Origin: Streptomyces litmocidini | GTDB lineage: Bacteria; Actinomycetota; Actinomycetes; Streptomycetales; Streptomycetaceae | DNA: 64,000 nt | Direction of reading: 5' to 3' | Assembly (NCBI RefSeq): GCF_014649755.1 | Contig: NZ_BMTQ01000005.1 | Span: 496,001-560,000, forward strand | Part shown: one piece after another, positions 34,710 to 43,377 of the stretch | Layout: each line of letters starts with the position of its first letter | How positions within the stretch are numbered: position 1 is the stretch's first letter | The notes under the pieces: generated by a model | Seen by the model: the letters and a program-made list of their open reading frames with translations, nothing else | Told to the model about the DNA's origin: nothing | Database searches by the model: none | Position numbers and translations under genes: made by a program

Positions 34710-35567
34710 ATGTCTGGCCAGTCGCTTCTCGTACCGGGGGAGCTTTCCCCCCCTCGCTCCGTTCCGGGCTCCATCCGCCGCCCCGAGTACGTCGGGAAGC
34801 CCGCCCCGGCCCCGTACACCGGGCCCGAAGTGCAGGATTCCGACACCATCGAGCGGATGCGGACCGCCGGCCGCATCGCCGCGCAGGCGATGGAGGAGGC
34901 CGCCAAGCACATCGCCCCGGGCGTCACCACCGACGAGCTCGACCGGGTCGCGCACGAGTACATGTGCGATCACGGCGCCTACCCGTCCACGCTGGGCTAC
35001 CGCGGCTTCCCGAAGTCGCTGTGCGCCTCGATCAACGAGGTCATCTGCCACGGGATCCCGGACTCCACCGTCCTGCGGGACGGCGACATCGTGAACCTGG
35101 ACGTCACCGCGTACATCCACGGCGTCCACGGCGACAACAACGCCACGTACCTCTGCGGCGACGTCGACGAGGAGTCGCGGCTGCTCGTGGAGCGCACCCG
35201 GGAGTCCCTCAACCGGGCGATCAAGGCGGTGAGGCCGGGCCGCCAGATCAACATCATCGGGCGGGTCATCGAGTCGTACGCCAAGCGCTTCGGCTACGGG
35301 GTCGTGCGCGACTTCACCGGGCACGGCATCAACGCGTCGTTCCACTCCGGCCTGATCGTGCCGCACTACGACTCGCCCCACCACACCACCGAGATCAAGC
35401 CCGGCATGACGTTCACGATCGAGCCGATGCTGACGCTCGGGACCCACGACTACGACATGTGGGACGACGGCTGGACCGTGGTGACCAAGGACCGGAAGCG
35501 GACGGCGCAGTTCGAGCACACGCTCGTGGTGACCGAGAGCGGGGCCGAGATCCTCACGTTGCCCTGA
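34710..35567 (+). CDS. map: Methionine aminopeptidase, type I
   Basis: 285 residues from MSGQSLLVP. It has a short N-terminal extension with a PxxP-rich segment ([20 protein letters not shown]) and then the pita-bread catalytic domain. Metal ligands lie in [40 protein letters not shown] and [10 protein letters not shown]. It removes the initiator methionine from nascent proteins. A -10-like TAGACT at 34697-34702 ends 8 bp before the ATG, suggesting a very short or absent leader. Confidence 0.94.
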   Translation: MSGQSLLVPGELSPPRSVPGSIRRPEYVGKPAPAPYTGPEVQDSDTIERMRTAGRIAAQAMEEAAKHIAPGVTTDELDRVAHEYMCDHGAYPSTLGYRGFPKSLCASINEVICHGIPDSTVLRDGDIVNLDVTAYIHGVHGDNNATYLCGDVDEESRLLVERTRESLNRAIKAVRPGRQINIIGRVIESYAKRFGYGVVRDFTGHGINASFHSGLIVPHYDSPHHTTEIKPGMTFTIEPMLTLGTHDYDMWDDGWTVVTKDRKRTAQFEHTLVVTESGAEILTLP

Positions 35568-35616
35568 CCCCTCGAACGGGTAGCGTTTTACCGACAGGAC
35601 GTCGGGAACCATTGAC

Positions 35617-35630
35617 TTAGGCGAGCCTAA
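35617..35630. promoter_or_regulatory. Iron box (DmdR/IdeR-type) upstream of heme oxygenase
   Basis: TTAGGCGAGCCTAA is a 14-bp inverted repeat (TTAGG-n4-CCTAA) matching the core of the Streptomyces DmdR1 iron box. It lies 50 bp upstream of the heme oxygenase start. Repression under iron sufficiency is expected from family knowledge. Confidence 0.7.
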
Positions 35631-35680
35631 CTCGGCAGGATCGTCAGTGGTTCCCGTCCCATCGGTCTCGGAGGCCCGCC

Positions 35681-36331
35681 TTGGACACGCCCTTCTCCAC
35701 GTTGATCCGCACGGCTTCGCACGAGCAGCACACGGAGGCGGAGACCTCGTCCTTCATGGGCGACCTGCTGGGCGGACGGCTGGCCGTCGACGCGTACGCG
35801 CGCTACACCGAGCAGCTCTGGTTCGTCTACCGGGCCCTGGAGGAGGGCGCGGAGACGCTCCGCGAGGACCCGGTCGCCGGACCGTTCATACGGCCCGAGC
35901 TCTTCCGCACGGCCGCCCTGGAGCGGGACCTCGCCCATCTGCGCGGCCCCGGCTGGCGCGCCGGCGCCTCCCCGCTGCCCGCCACCGCCGCGTACGCCGA
36001 GCGGGTCGCCGCGTGCGTCCGCGCCTGGCCCGCCGGGTACGTGGCCCACCACTACACGCGCTACCTGGGCGACCTGTCGGGCGGTCAGATCATCCGGGAC
36101 AGGGCGGAGCGGACCTGGGGCTTCGACCGCAAGGGCGACGGCGTCCGCTTCTACGTCTTCGAGGAGATCCCCAACCCGGCGGCGTTCAAGCGGGCGTACC
36201 GGGAGCTGCTCGACGGGGTGGACGTCGACGACCTGGAGAAGCAGCGGATCGTCGACGAGTGCAGACGCGCCTTCGCCTTCAACACCGCGGTCTTCCGGGA
36301 GCTGGGCGGGGAGTACTCCCTCAGCGCGTGA
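35681..36331 (+). CDS. Heme oxygenase (biliverdin-producing)
   Basis: 216 residues from a TTG start chosen for GGAGG eight bases upstream and direct entry into the domain. SHEQHTEAE near residue 15 holds the proximal heme histidine, and YLGDLSGGQ near residue 130 is the glycine-rich distal helix. The enzyme opens heme to biliverdin, CO and Fe2+. With the iron box upstream and the Efe system nearby, its job is probably recovery of iron from heme. The 3' end overlaps the convergent PhzF gene by 11 bp. Confidence 0.93.
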   Translation: MDTPFSTLIRTASHEQHTEAETSSFMGDLLGGRLAVDAYARYTEQLWFVYRALEEGAETLREDPVAGPFIRPELFRTAALERDLAHLRGPGWRAGASPLPATAAYAERVAACVRAWPAGYVAHHYTRYLGDLSGGQIIRDRAERTWGFDRKGDGVRFYVFEEIPNPAAFKRAYRELLDGVDVDDLEKQRIVDECRRAFAFNTAVFRELGGEYSLSA

Positions 36332-36989
36332 GCGTCCCCTCCAGGAGGACCCGGCCGCCCAGTTCCACGACGCCGTCGGGGCCGGGGGCGGTGAGGAGCT
36401 GGGAGCCGCGGCCCTGCGTGATGTTCAGGGCCCGTCCCAGTTCCGCCGCGAGGAGCAGGGCGGCCGCGCCGGTCGCCTCGTCCTCGTCGATGCCGTCCCC
36501 GCGCCCCGGGAAGCCGCGCGCCCGGACCCGGCCCGCGGCCTCCTCCTCCCAGGCCCAGGCGTAGATCCACTGTCCCGGCTCGGGCACCTCCAGGGCCTCG
36601 ACCTCGGCGACGGAGCCGTACTGGCGGAGGATGCGGGGCGGCGCCCACTCGGCGCGCGCCTCGATCCAGGTGAACTCGCCGTCCCCGCGCACCCACACCT
36701 CGCCGGCGGGCGGGTGGACGACCTCCAGGTCGAGGAGCCAGGCGGCGCCGACGAGCGGGTGTCCGGCGAACGGCAGCCGTACGCCGGGCGTGTAGATGTC
36801 GACGGTCCCGCGCTCCGGGTCGTCCACGAACACCGTCTCGCTGAAGCCGAGCTCCTTGGCGAGCGCCTGCCGGGAGGCCTCGTCGGGGTGGGTGCGGGCG
36901 TCCCGTACGACCCCGAGACGGTTGCCGTGCCGGCCGTCGCCCGCACAGAAGACCCGGAGGACGTCGATGTCAGTGGCGGTCGTGTTCAT
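36321..36989 (-). CDS. PhzF-family isomerase/epimerase-like protein
   Basis: 222 residues from MNTTATDIDVL, which is shorter than the usual 260-300. The N-terminal half has the PhzF signatures: RVFCAGDGRHGNRLGVV (normally GGNPAGVV), LGFSETVFVDD with the catalytic-type glutamate, and LPFAGHPLVGAAWLL. The C-terminal domain appears compressed but keeps DEDEATGAAALLLAAEL and GRGSQLLT. It is a compact member rather than an obvious truncation. The reaction is unknown. Confidence 0.78.
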   Translation of the reverse strand: MNTTATDIDVLRVFCAGDGRHGNRLGVVRDARTHPDEASRQALAKELGFSETVFVDDPERGTVDIYTPGVRLPFAGHPLVGAAWLLDLEVVHPPAGEVWVRGDGEFTWIEARAEWAPPRILRQYGSVAEVEALEVPEPGQWIYAWAWEEEAAGRVRARGFPGRGDGIDEDEATGAAALLLAAELGRALNITQGRGSQLLTAPGPDGVVELGGRVLLEGTLTR

Positions 36990-37194
36990 GACCGAATTGA
37001 ACCACCCGCGGCGCGCCCGCAGGGGCGTACGACCGTTTCCCCGCAGCCCTACCGGGGCGTAACCGGAATCGGGACAATCCGCCCCCCTTGACCTTCCCTT
37101 GACCAAGTCATGAGGGCCCCGTGGATCCTCCGTGACCCCACCGTGTCCGCCGGGCCCCGCCTGAGAGCTGAATCACTGGACGCGCGGGCGTTGC

Positions 37195-37228
37195 TGAGGT
37201 AAGCCTCGGTTAAGTTAGGTCCGCCTCA
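37195..37228. promoter_or_regulatory. Two tandem iron boxes upstream of efeO
   Basis: TGAGGTAAGCCTCG (37195-37208) and TTAGGTCCGCCTCA (37215-37228) both fit TnAGG-n4-CCTnn. Their centres are 20 bp apart, two helical turns on the same DNA face, and the second ends 27 bp before the efeO start. This suits cooperative DmdR-type repression of the efe operon. Confidence 0.65.
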
Positions 37229-37255
37229 GTCCGTCCCCGCGTTCCTGGAGTCCCC

Positions 37256-38410
37256 ATGCGAGCCGTCCGTCTCTCCGTCGTCACCGCCGCCGCGACCGCG
37301 GCTGCTCTGACCGCCGTCACGGGCTGCGCCGAGAAAAGCGACTCCAAGGCGGCCGACGACGCGATCACCGTCGTCGCCAAGGACGACGCCTGCGAGGTCT
37401 CGAAGAAGGAGTTCCCGGCCGGGCACGTGAAGCTGGCCGTCGAGAACCGCGGCTCCAAGATCACCGAGGTCTACGTCCTCTTCCCGGACGACCGGATCGT
37501 CACCGAGCGCGAGAACATCGGCCCCGGCACCAAGGCCACCATCACCGCCGAGGTCAAGGCCGGCGACTACGCCATCGCCTGCAAGCCCGGCATGAAGGGC
37601 GACGGCATCCGCCAGGAGGTCAAGGCCACCGGCGGCAAGGCCGCCGCCAAGCGCTCCCCCGAGATGGACGGCGCCGTCGCCGCCTACCGCCAGTACGTCC
37701 AGGCGCAGGCCGACGGAACCCTCCCCAAGGTCAAGGTCTTCACCGACGCCGTCCGCGCCGGTGACGTGGAGGCCGCCAAGAAGGCCTACGCCGAGTCCCG
37801 CATCGGCTGGGAGCGCACCGAGCCGGTCGCCGAGTCCTTCGGCGACATCGACCCCAAGGTCGACGTCCGCGAGGACGGCCTGGAGGACGGCCAGGACCCG
37901 GCGAAGGACTGGACCGGCTGGCACCGCCTGGAGAAGGCCCTCTGGCAGGACAAGAAGATCGGCGACCACGAGAAGCAGCTCGCCGGCCTCCTCGACAAGG
38001 ACCTCGCGGACTGGCAGAAGCGGGTCGGCAAGGCCGAGATCACCCCGACCTCCATGGCCAACGGCGCCAAGGAGCTCCTGGACGAGGTCGCCACCGGCAA
38101 GGTCACCGGCGAGGAGGAGCGCTACTCCCACACCGACCTCGTCGACTTCAAGGCGAACGTCGAGGGCGCGCAGAAGTCCTTCGAGCTGCTCAAGCCGGTC
38201 GCCTCGAAGAACGACCCGAAGCTCGTCGCCGAACTCGACGAGCAGTTCGCCGCCCTGAACGCGCTGCTCGACAAGTACCGCACGGACAAGGCGAGCTACG
38301 TCTTCACGTCGTACGACAAGGTCGGCAAGGCCGAGCGCAAGGAGCTCTCCGACGGCGTCAACGCGCTGGCCGAGCCGCTCTCCAAGCTCGCCGCCGCGGT
38401 CGTGAAGTAA
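37256..38410 (+). CDS. efeO: Iron uptake lipoprotein EfeO
   Basis: 384 residues. A lipoprotein signal peptide ends at LTAVTGC (Cys about 23). A cupredoxin-like domain (about 35-120) carries the PDDRIVTERENIGPG segment, and an imelysin/M75 domain follows, with the metal-binding HxxE of GWHRLEKALW near residue 225. EfeO binds iron outside the membrane and hands it to EfeU. It is the first gene of efeOBU, with iron boxes directly upstream. Confidence 0.94.
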   Translation: MRAVRLSVVTAAATAAALTAVTGCAEKSDSKAADDAITVVAKDDACEVSKKEFPAGHVKLAVENRGSKITEVYVLFPDDRIVTERENIGPGTKATITAEVKAGDYAIACKPGMKGDGIRQEVKATGGKAAAKRSPEMDGAVAAYRQYVQAQADGTLPKVKVFTDAVRAGDVEAAKKAYAESRIGWERTEPVAESFGDIDPKVDVREDGLEDGQDPAKDWTGWHRLEKALWQDKKIGDHEKQLAGLLDKDLADWQKRVGKAEITPTSMANGAKELLDEVATGKVTGEEERYSHTDLVDFKANVEGAQKSFELLKPVASKNDPKLVAELDEQFAALNALLDKYRTDKASYVFTSYDKVGKAERKELSDGVNALAEPLSKLAAAVVK

Positions 38411-38425
38411 GCAGGGGGAGCCACC

Positions 38426-39703
38426 ATGACCGACGAGACCACCACGGAGCAGACCGCCGCGGAGCAGACCGCCGCGCCCTCCCGCCGCAAGGTCATCGGC
38501 TGGGGCGGTGCCGGGCTCGCGCTCGGTGCCGCCGCGGCCGGCGGCGCCGTCGCCCTGACCCGTGACGGCGACTCCACCGCCCCGGTCGCCGAGAGCGGCG
38601 GGGCCGTCCCCTTCCACGGCCCGCACCAGGCCGGCATCGCCACCGCCGTGCAGGACCGGCTGCACTTCGCCTCCTTCGACGTGAAGACGAAGGACCGCGA
38701 CGAGCTGATCCAGCTCCTCAAGGACTGGACGCGGGCCGCCGAGCGCATGACGGCCGGCGCCGAGGTCGGCGAGGGCGCCTACGGCGGCCTGCCGGAGGCC
38801 CCGCCGGACGACACGGGCGAGGCCCTGGGCCTGAAGCCCTCCCGCCTCACCCTCACGATCGGCTTCGGCCCCTCGCTCTTCGACGGACGCTTCGGGCTGA
38901 AGGACAAGCGGCCCGGGGCCCTGGTGGACCTGCCCAAGTTCCCCGGCGACAACCTGGACCCGGCGCGCAGCGGCGGCGACCTCTGCGTGCAGGCCTGCGC
39001 GGACGACCCGCAGGTCGCCGTGCACGCCATCCGCAACCTCGCCCGGATCGGCTTCGGCAAGGTCGCGGTGCGCTGGTCGCAGCTGGGCTTCGGCAAGACG
39101 TCCTCGACGACCCCGGACGCCCAGACCCCCCGCAACCTCTTCGGCTTCAAGGACGGCACCCGCAACATCGCGGGCACCGAGACCGAGCGGCTCGCGAAGC
39201 ACGTGTGGGTGTCCGGCAAGGACGCCGAGGGCGCCGCGGCCTGGATGGACGGCGGCTCGTACCTCGTCGCCCGCCGCATCCGCATGAACGTCGAGACCTG
39301 GGACCGCACCCCGCTCTCCGAGCAGGAGGACATCTTCGGCCGTGACAAGAGGGAAGGCGCCCCGGTCGGCAAGGCCAAGGAGCACGACGAGCCGTTCCTG
39401 AAGGCGATGAAGCCGGACTCGCACGTCCGGCTCGCCCATCCGGACAGCAACAACGGGGCGACGATCCTGCGCCGCGGCTACTCCTTCACCGACGGCACGG
39501 ACGGCCTCGGCCGTCTGGAGGCGGGCCTGTTCTTCCTGGCGTACCAGCGGGACGTCCGCACCGGCTTCATCCCGGTGCAGAGCTCGCTGGCCAAGTCCGA
39601 CGCGCTCAACGAGTACACACAGCACGTGGGTTCGGCGCTGTTCGCGATCCCGCCGGGCGTCCGCGACAAGGACGACTGGTGGGGCCGGGCGCTGTTCTCG
39701 TGA
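38426..39703 (+). CDS. efeB: Tat-exported DyP-type heme peroxidase EfeB
   Basis: 425 residues. The Tat signal SRRKVIGWGGAG precedes a hydrophobic stretch and an AxA-like cleavage area near residue 55. The DyP fold carries the FGFKDGTRNI motif (GxxDG catalytic Asp) near residue 242 and the heme-ligand block TQHVGSALFAIPPG near the end. EfeB oxidises or de-ferrates heme and helps deliver iron to EfeO/EfeU. It starts 15 bp after efeO. Confidence 0.94.
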   Translation: MTDETTTEQTAAEQTAAPSRRKVIGWGGAGLALGAAAAGGAVALTRDGDSTAPVAESGGAVPFHGPHQAGIATAVQDRLHFASFDVKTKDRDELIQLLKDWTRAAERMTAGAEVGEGAYGGLPEAPPDDTGEALGLKPSRLTLTIGFGPSLFDGRFGLKDKRPGALVDLPKFPGDNLDPARSGGDLCVQACADDPQVAVHAIRNLARIGFGKVAVRWSQLGFGKTSSTTPDAQTPRNLFGFKDGTRNIAGTETERLAKHVWVSGKDAEGAAAWMDGGSYLVARRIRMNVETWDRTPLSEQEDIFGRDKREGAPVGKAKEHDEPFLKAMKPDSHVRLAHPDSNNGATILRRGYSFTDGTDGLGRLEAGLFFLAYQRDVRTGFIPVQSSLAKSDALNEYTQHVGSALFAIPPGVRDKDDWWGRALFS

Positions 39704-39721
39704 TCGAGGAGGGAAACCGAC

Positions 39722-40603
39722 GTGTTCGGTAACTATCTGATCGGCCTGCGCGAGGGTCTGGAAGCCAGTCTGGTCGTCTGCATCCTCATCGCGTACCTGG
39801 TGAAGACCGGGCGCCGGGACGCGCTGAAGCCGATCTGGATCGGCATCGGCGTGGCCGTCGGCGTCGCCCTGGCCTTCGGCGCGGGCCTGGAGTTCGGCTC
39901 CCAGGAGCTGACCTTCGAGGCGCAGGAGGCGCTCGGCGGCTCGCTGTCGGTGCTCGCCGTGGGCCTGGTGACCTGGATGGTCTTCTGGATGCGGCGGACG
40001 GCCCGGCACCTCAAGGCGGAGCTGCACGGCAAGCTGGACGCGGCCCTGCAGATGGGCACGGGCGCGCTGGTCGCCACCGCCTTCCTGGCGGTGGGCCGCG
40101 AGGGCCTGGAGACGGCGCTCTTCGTGTGGGCGTCGGTACGGGCCTCCTCGGACGGTTCGTACGCGCCGCTGATCGGCGTCGTCCTCGGCCTGCTCACGGC
40201 CGTCCTCCTCGGCTGGCTGTTCTACCGGGGCGCGCTGAAGATCAACCTGGCGAAGTTCTTCACCTGGACCGGCGGGATGCTGGTCGTGGTGGCGGCGGGC
40301 GTGCTCGCGTACGGCGTGCACGACCTCCAGGAGGCCCGCTTCCTCGGCGGCCTCGCGGACAAGGCCTTCGACATCTCGGCGACGATCCCGCCGGACAGCT
40401 GGTACGGCACGCTCCTCAAGGGCGTCTTCAACTTCCAGCCGGACCCGACGGTCCTTCAGGTCACGGTGTGGGCGCTGTATCTGATCCCGACTCTCGCGCT
40501 GTTCCTGGCCCCGATAGGGTCGGGTCCGTCCGTGCGGGTGAAGAAGCAGAAGGCGACCGATGAGAAGGCTGAGGCTGAGGCGAGCGCCGAGACGACCGCT
40601 TGA
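39722..40603 (+). CDS. efeU: Iron permease EfeU (FTR1 family)
   Basis: 293 residues from GTG 39722. Seven helices are predicted, with the two REGLE iron-binding motifs of the FTR1 family in helices 1 (LREGLEASLVVCIL) and 4 (GREGLETALFVW). It moves iron across the membrane after EfeO/EfeB handling. The last 20 codons form a charged Lys/Glu/Ala tail that overlaps the following lipoprotein gene by 44 bp. Confidence 0.95.
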   Translation: MFGNYLIGLREGLEASLVVCILIAYLVKTGRRDALKPIWIGIGVAVGVALAFGAGLEFGSQELTFEAQEALGGSLSVLAVGLVTWMVFWMRRTARHLKAELHGKLDAALQMGTGALVATAFLAVGREGLETALFVWASVRASSDGSYAPLIGVVLGLLTAVLLGWLFYRGALKINLAKFFTWTGGMLVVVAAGVLAYGVHDLQEARFLGGLADKAFDISATIPPDSWYGTLLKGVFNFQPDPTVLQVTVWALYLIPTLALFLAPIGSGPSVRVKKQKATDEKAEAEASAETTA

Positions 40604-41585
40604 GCGGCTGTCGTCGCGGCCCGCGAGGTTCCTTGCCGCCACGGCGGCGGCGACCGTCCTGTCGCTGACGGCGAGCGGCTGCGTGACCGTCCACGGCGAA
40701 CTGGCGCTGCTGCCGCCGGCGACGAAGTCCGAGGCCGCGCAGGCCCTCGCGGACTTCACGGCGGCCTACAACAAGGCCGACAAGGCCTATGACCCGGCCC
40801 TGGACGCGGGCCGGGTCACCGGCCCGCTCGGGGAGGTCAACCAGGCGGGCCTGCGCGCCCGGTCGATCAACACCCCCGGCGGCAATCCGGACCACAAGCC
40901 CCTCGCGCTGACCGACGCGCGGTTCGTGCTGCCCCGGAAGGCGGGCTGGCCGCGCTGGTTCGTGGCGGACACCGCCTCCAACCGGGCCTCCGGCGACCAG
41001 CGCTGGCTCCTGGTCTTCGTGCGCAACGGGCCCGAGCAGCTGTGGGAGGTCGCGTACCTCACGATCCTCTCCCGGACCGCGGTGCCCGAGTTCGCCGAGG
41101 AGGAGGGGTACGCGGTGCCGGTCGCCGCGGACACCGACGCGCTGGCGGTCGCGCCCCGGGACCTCGGCAAGGAGTACGTCGCGTACCTCAAGGACGGGCG
41201 GCCGGGGCCGTTCGCGCCGGGCACCCACACCACGGAGTGGCGGGCGCAGCGGCAGAAGGCCGCCAAGCGGCCGGGCATGGCCACCCAGTACCTCGACCGG
41301 GTCACCGACCGGGGGGACTTCGCGCCGCTCGGGCTGCGGACGCGGGACGGCGGCGCGCTGGTCTTCTTCGCGACGCGGTACTTCGAGCGGCAGACGGCGG
41401 CGAAGGGCTACCGGCCGAAGGTCGGCACCGACACCAAGGCGCTGCTGACCGGCGAGATCAAGAACACGGTCACCCGCGAGTGGGTGTCGAGCCAGGCGGC
41501 CCTGGTGAAGCCGGCGGGCACGGACCGGAACGGGGTCACGGTCGCGAGCCGGCTCCAGGGCGTGGTGGGGGCGGAGGGCTCGTAG
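40560..41585 (+). CDS. Lipoprotein of unknown function overlapping efeU
   Basis: 341 residues from ATG 40560. A long arginine-rich N-terminus (MRRLRLRRAPRRPLERLSSR) precedes a hydrophobic segment and the lipobox LTASGC near residue 41. The remainder is a soluble alpha/beta domain with no motif I recognise (PRWFVADTA, LLVFVRNGPEQLWEVAYL). Its 44-bp overlap with efeU makes it the likely fourth gene of the iron operon, but a role in iron uptake is only inferred. Confidence 0.8.
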   Translation: MRRLRLRRAPRRPLERLSSRPARFLAATAAATVLSLTASGCVTVHGELALLPPATKSEAAQALADFTAAYNKADKAYDPALDAGRVTGPLGEVNQAGLRARSINTPGGNPDHKPLALTDARFVLPRKAGWPRWFVADTASNRASGDQRWLLVFVRNGPEQLWEVAYLTILSRTAVPEFAEEEGYAVPVAADTDALAVAPRDLGKEYVAYLKDGRPGPFAPGTHTTEWRAQRQKAAKRPGMATQYLDRVTDRGDFAPLGLRTRDGGALVFFATRYFERQTAAKGYRPKVGTDTKALLTGEIKNTVTREWVSSQAALVKPAGTDRNGVTVASRLQGVVGAEGS

Positions 41586-41667
41586 GGCCTCGGTCCGGGG
41601 GTTCGTAGGACCTCGGTCCGTCCGGGAGGCGGGCCCTCCCCTCCTCCCGCCGCCCCCGTGGGGGGGC

Positions 41668-42447
41668 TCAGCGCGTCAGCGGCCAGGCGATCTCGTGGGC
41701 CGGGTGCTCCCCGTCCCCGTCCGCCTCGCGCTCGGCCGCGTGGCGGGCGCAGGCGTCCTGGAGGGCCTCCAGGAGGTTCAGCGGGTCGGGCAGCGGGTGC
41801 TCGGGGCCGCGGACCCAGGCGACGACCGGGTGGGCCTCCTCGTCACCGGGCAGCCGGGCCGGCGGCACGAGGACGTAGCTGCCGCGGCAGTGCCAGCGCA
41901 GCCCCGGGTGCTCGTCCATCGTCTCGGGGTGGCAGTCCAGCTCGCACGGCCACCACTCGTCCTCGTCCTCGGGGGTGCCGCGGGTGGCGGTGAAGAAGAG
42001 CATCCGCCCGCCGACCGTGTCGACGTCGGCGGACTCGGCGACGGGGCCGACCTCCACGCCCTCGGCGAGGAGGCGCTCCAGGGCGGCGCGGCCGGCGGCC
42101 AGCGGGACGTCGAGGACGTCGTGGACCATGCCGGTGGCGGTGATGAAGTTCGCCTCGGGCTCGTTGCGGGCCCAGCGCTCGATCTGGGCGCGGTCGGTGG
42201 TCGACTGCGTCTGCCAGGCGAAGGAGACGGGGTGCCGGGCGGGAGTGGGACAGCCGATCCGCTCACAGGAACAGCTGTAGCCCACGGGGTACGCGGCGGG
42301 GGCCAGGGGCAGCCCGGCGGCGGCGGTGGCCAGGAGCAGCTTCTCGCGGTCGTTCTCGTCGTCGGCCGCGGTGCGTTTGGGGCGCCTGCGCAGCCACTGT
42401 GCGAGTCTGCTCTCCGTGCCGCGGTAGCGGCCGATGCCGTCGCCCAT
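41668..42447 (-). CDS. Bifunctional DNA primase/polymerase-domain protein
   Basis: 259 residues. A basic N-terminus is followed by a prim-pol-like domain: AAAGLPLAPAAYPVGYSCSC, cysteine-bearing CERIGCPTPARHPV (zinc-finger-like), FITATGMVHDVLDVPLAAG in place of the usual catalytic Asp strand, and a conserved end. Stand-alone copies of this domain are common in Streptomyces chromosomes; they lack a helicase part and their role is unclear. Catalytic acid residues look only partly kept. Confidence 0.75.
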   Translation of the reverse strand: MGDGIGRYRGTESRLAQWLRRRPKRTAADDENDREKLLLATAAAGLPLAPAAYPVGYSCSCERIGCPTPARHPVSFAWQTQSTTDRAQIERWARNEPEANFITATGMVHDVLDVPLAAGRAALERLLAEGVEVGPVAESADVDTVGGRMLFFTATRGTPEDEDEWWPCELDCHPETMDEHPGLRWHCRGSYVLVPPARLPGDEEAHPVVAWVRGPEHPLPDPLNLLEALQDACARHAAEREADGDGEHPAHEIAWPLTR

Positions 42448-42572
42448 CTATCCCCTCACACCTCATGCTCGCCCGTTCGGCTCTGCCCATGGTCCCACCA
42501 TCCTGCGCCCCGGGTGACCGGAGTGCGGAACCGGGGTGCCCCCGGAGTCCGGGAGCGGAGGCCGGGCGGGGG

Positions 42573-43223
42573 TCAGGGGCGGGGAGCGAGGCCGCGCAGG
42601 GCGAGGTCGACGAGGGCGTCGGCGTAGGCGTGGGTGAGCGGCAGGGTGCGGTGGATCCAGCGGTGGTGGAGCGGTCCGACGAGGAGTTCGACGGCGACGC
42701 GGGGATCGACCCCCGGGTCGATGTCGCCCTTGGCCTGAGCGGCCTCGACGCGGCGGACGTAGGACCGGAGCTGGGGTTCGAGCAGGGCCTCGGTGAAGCG
42801 GGCGCCGAGTTCGGGGTCGACGACGCCCTCGGCGGCGAGGGCGCGGGTGGGGCCGTCGAAGGCGGGGTCGGTCAGCTCGTCGACGGTGGCGCGCAGCACG
42901 CGCTTGAGGTCGGCGGCGAGGTCTCCGGTGTCGGGGATCTCACTGTCGCCCTCCCCGCCGTGGGCGTCGTTCCGCCGAGCCGTCTCGCCGGTCCGGGCGG
43001 CGAGGTCGAGGAAGGCGTCGAGGAGGACGGCCGCCTTGGAGGGCCACCAGCGGTAGATGGTCTGCTTGCCGACGCCGGCGCGGGCGGCGATGCCCTCGAT
43101 GGTGGTCTTCGCGTAGCCGGTCTCGGAGACGAGGGCGAGGGCGGCGTCGAAGATGGCGCGGCGGGAGCGCTCGCTGCGGCGGGAGGCGTCGGGGGCGGCC
43201 TTGGCGGGTCTGGTCTCGGGCAT
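42573..43223 (-). CDS. TetR/AcrR-family transcriptional regulator
   Basis: 216 residues from MPETRPAK. The helix-turn-helix EGIAARAGVGKQTIYRWWPS spans roughly residues 42-61, followed by a TetR_C helical domain. The recognition helix closely resembles that of the TetR at 20842-21498. A palindrome with the same GAGAC/GTCTC core lies 22 bp upstream of its start, so it is probably autoregulated. No transporter is divergent from it; dimethylargininase is the nearest candidate target. Confidence 0.86.
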   Translation of the reverse strand: MPETRPAKAAPDASRRSERSRRAIFDAALALVSETGYAKTTIEGIAARAGVGKQTIYRWWPSKAAVLLDAFLDLAARTGETARRNDAHGGEGDSEIPDTGDLAADLKRVLRATVDELTDPAFDGPTRALAAEGVVDPELGARFTEALLEPQLRSYVRRVEAAQAKGDIDPGVDPRVAVELLVGPLHHRWIHRTLPLTHAYADALVDLALRGLAPRP

Positions 43224-43244
43224 GGACCCCAATCTAGCAGCGAA

Positions 43245-43261
43245 CGAGACGAGGCGTCTCG
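43245..43261. promoter_or_regulatory. Candidate TetR autoregulatory operator
   Basis: CGAGACG and CGTCTCG arms with a 3-bp centre lie between the TetR start and the dimethylargininase gene. The core matches the operator at 23648-23676. Confidence 0.55.
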
Positions 43262-43377
43262 CCGGCCGAACGGGTCCGAACCACCCGAACGGTCCACAGC
43301 GCGGAGCCCGTCGAGAGCGGACCATGGGGTCCACCGATCACCGGCCGTTCCGGCCGCCCGTCCGTGAGGAGCCCTCA

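Noticed and set aside
36321-36989. PhzF-like gene as a pseudogene because it is short
   Set aside because: The frame is intact, both half-domains retain motifs, and compact PhzF-like proteins are plausible, so truncation is not supported.
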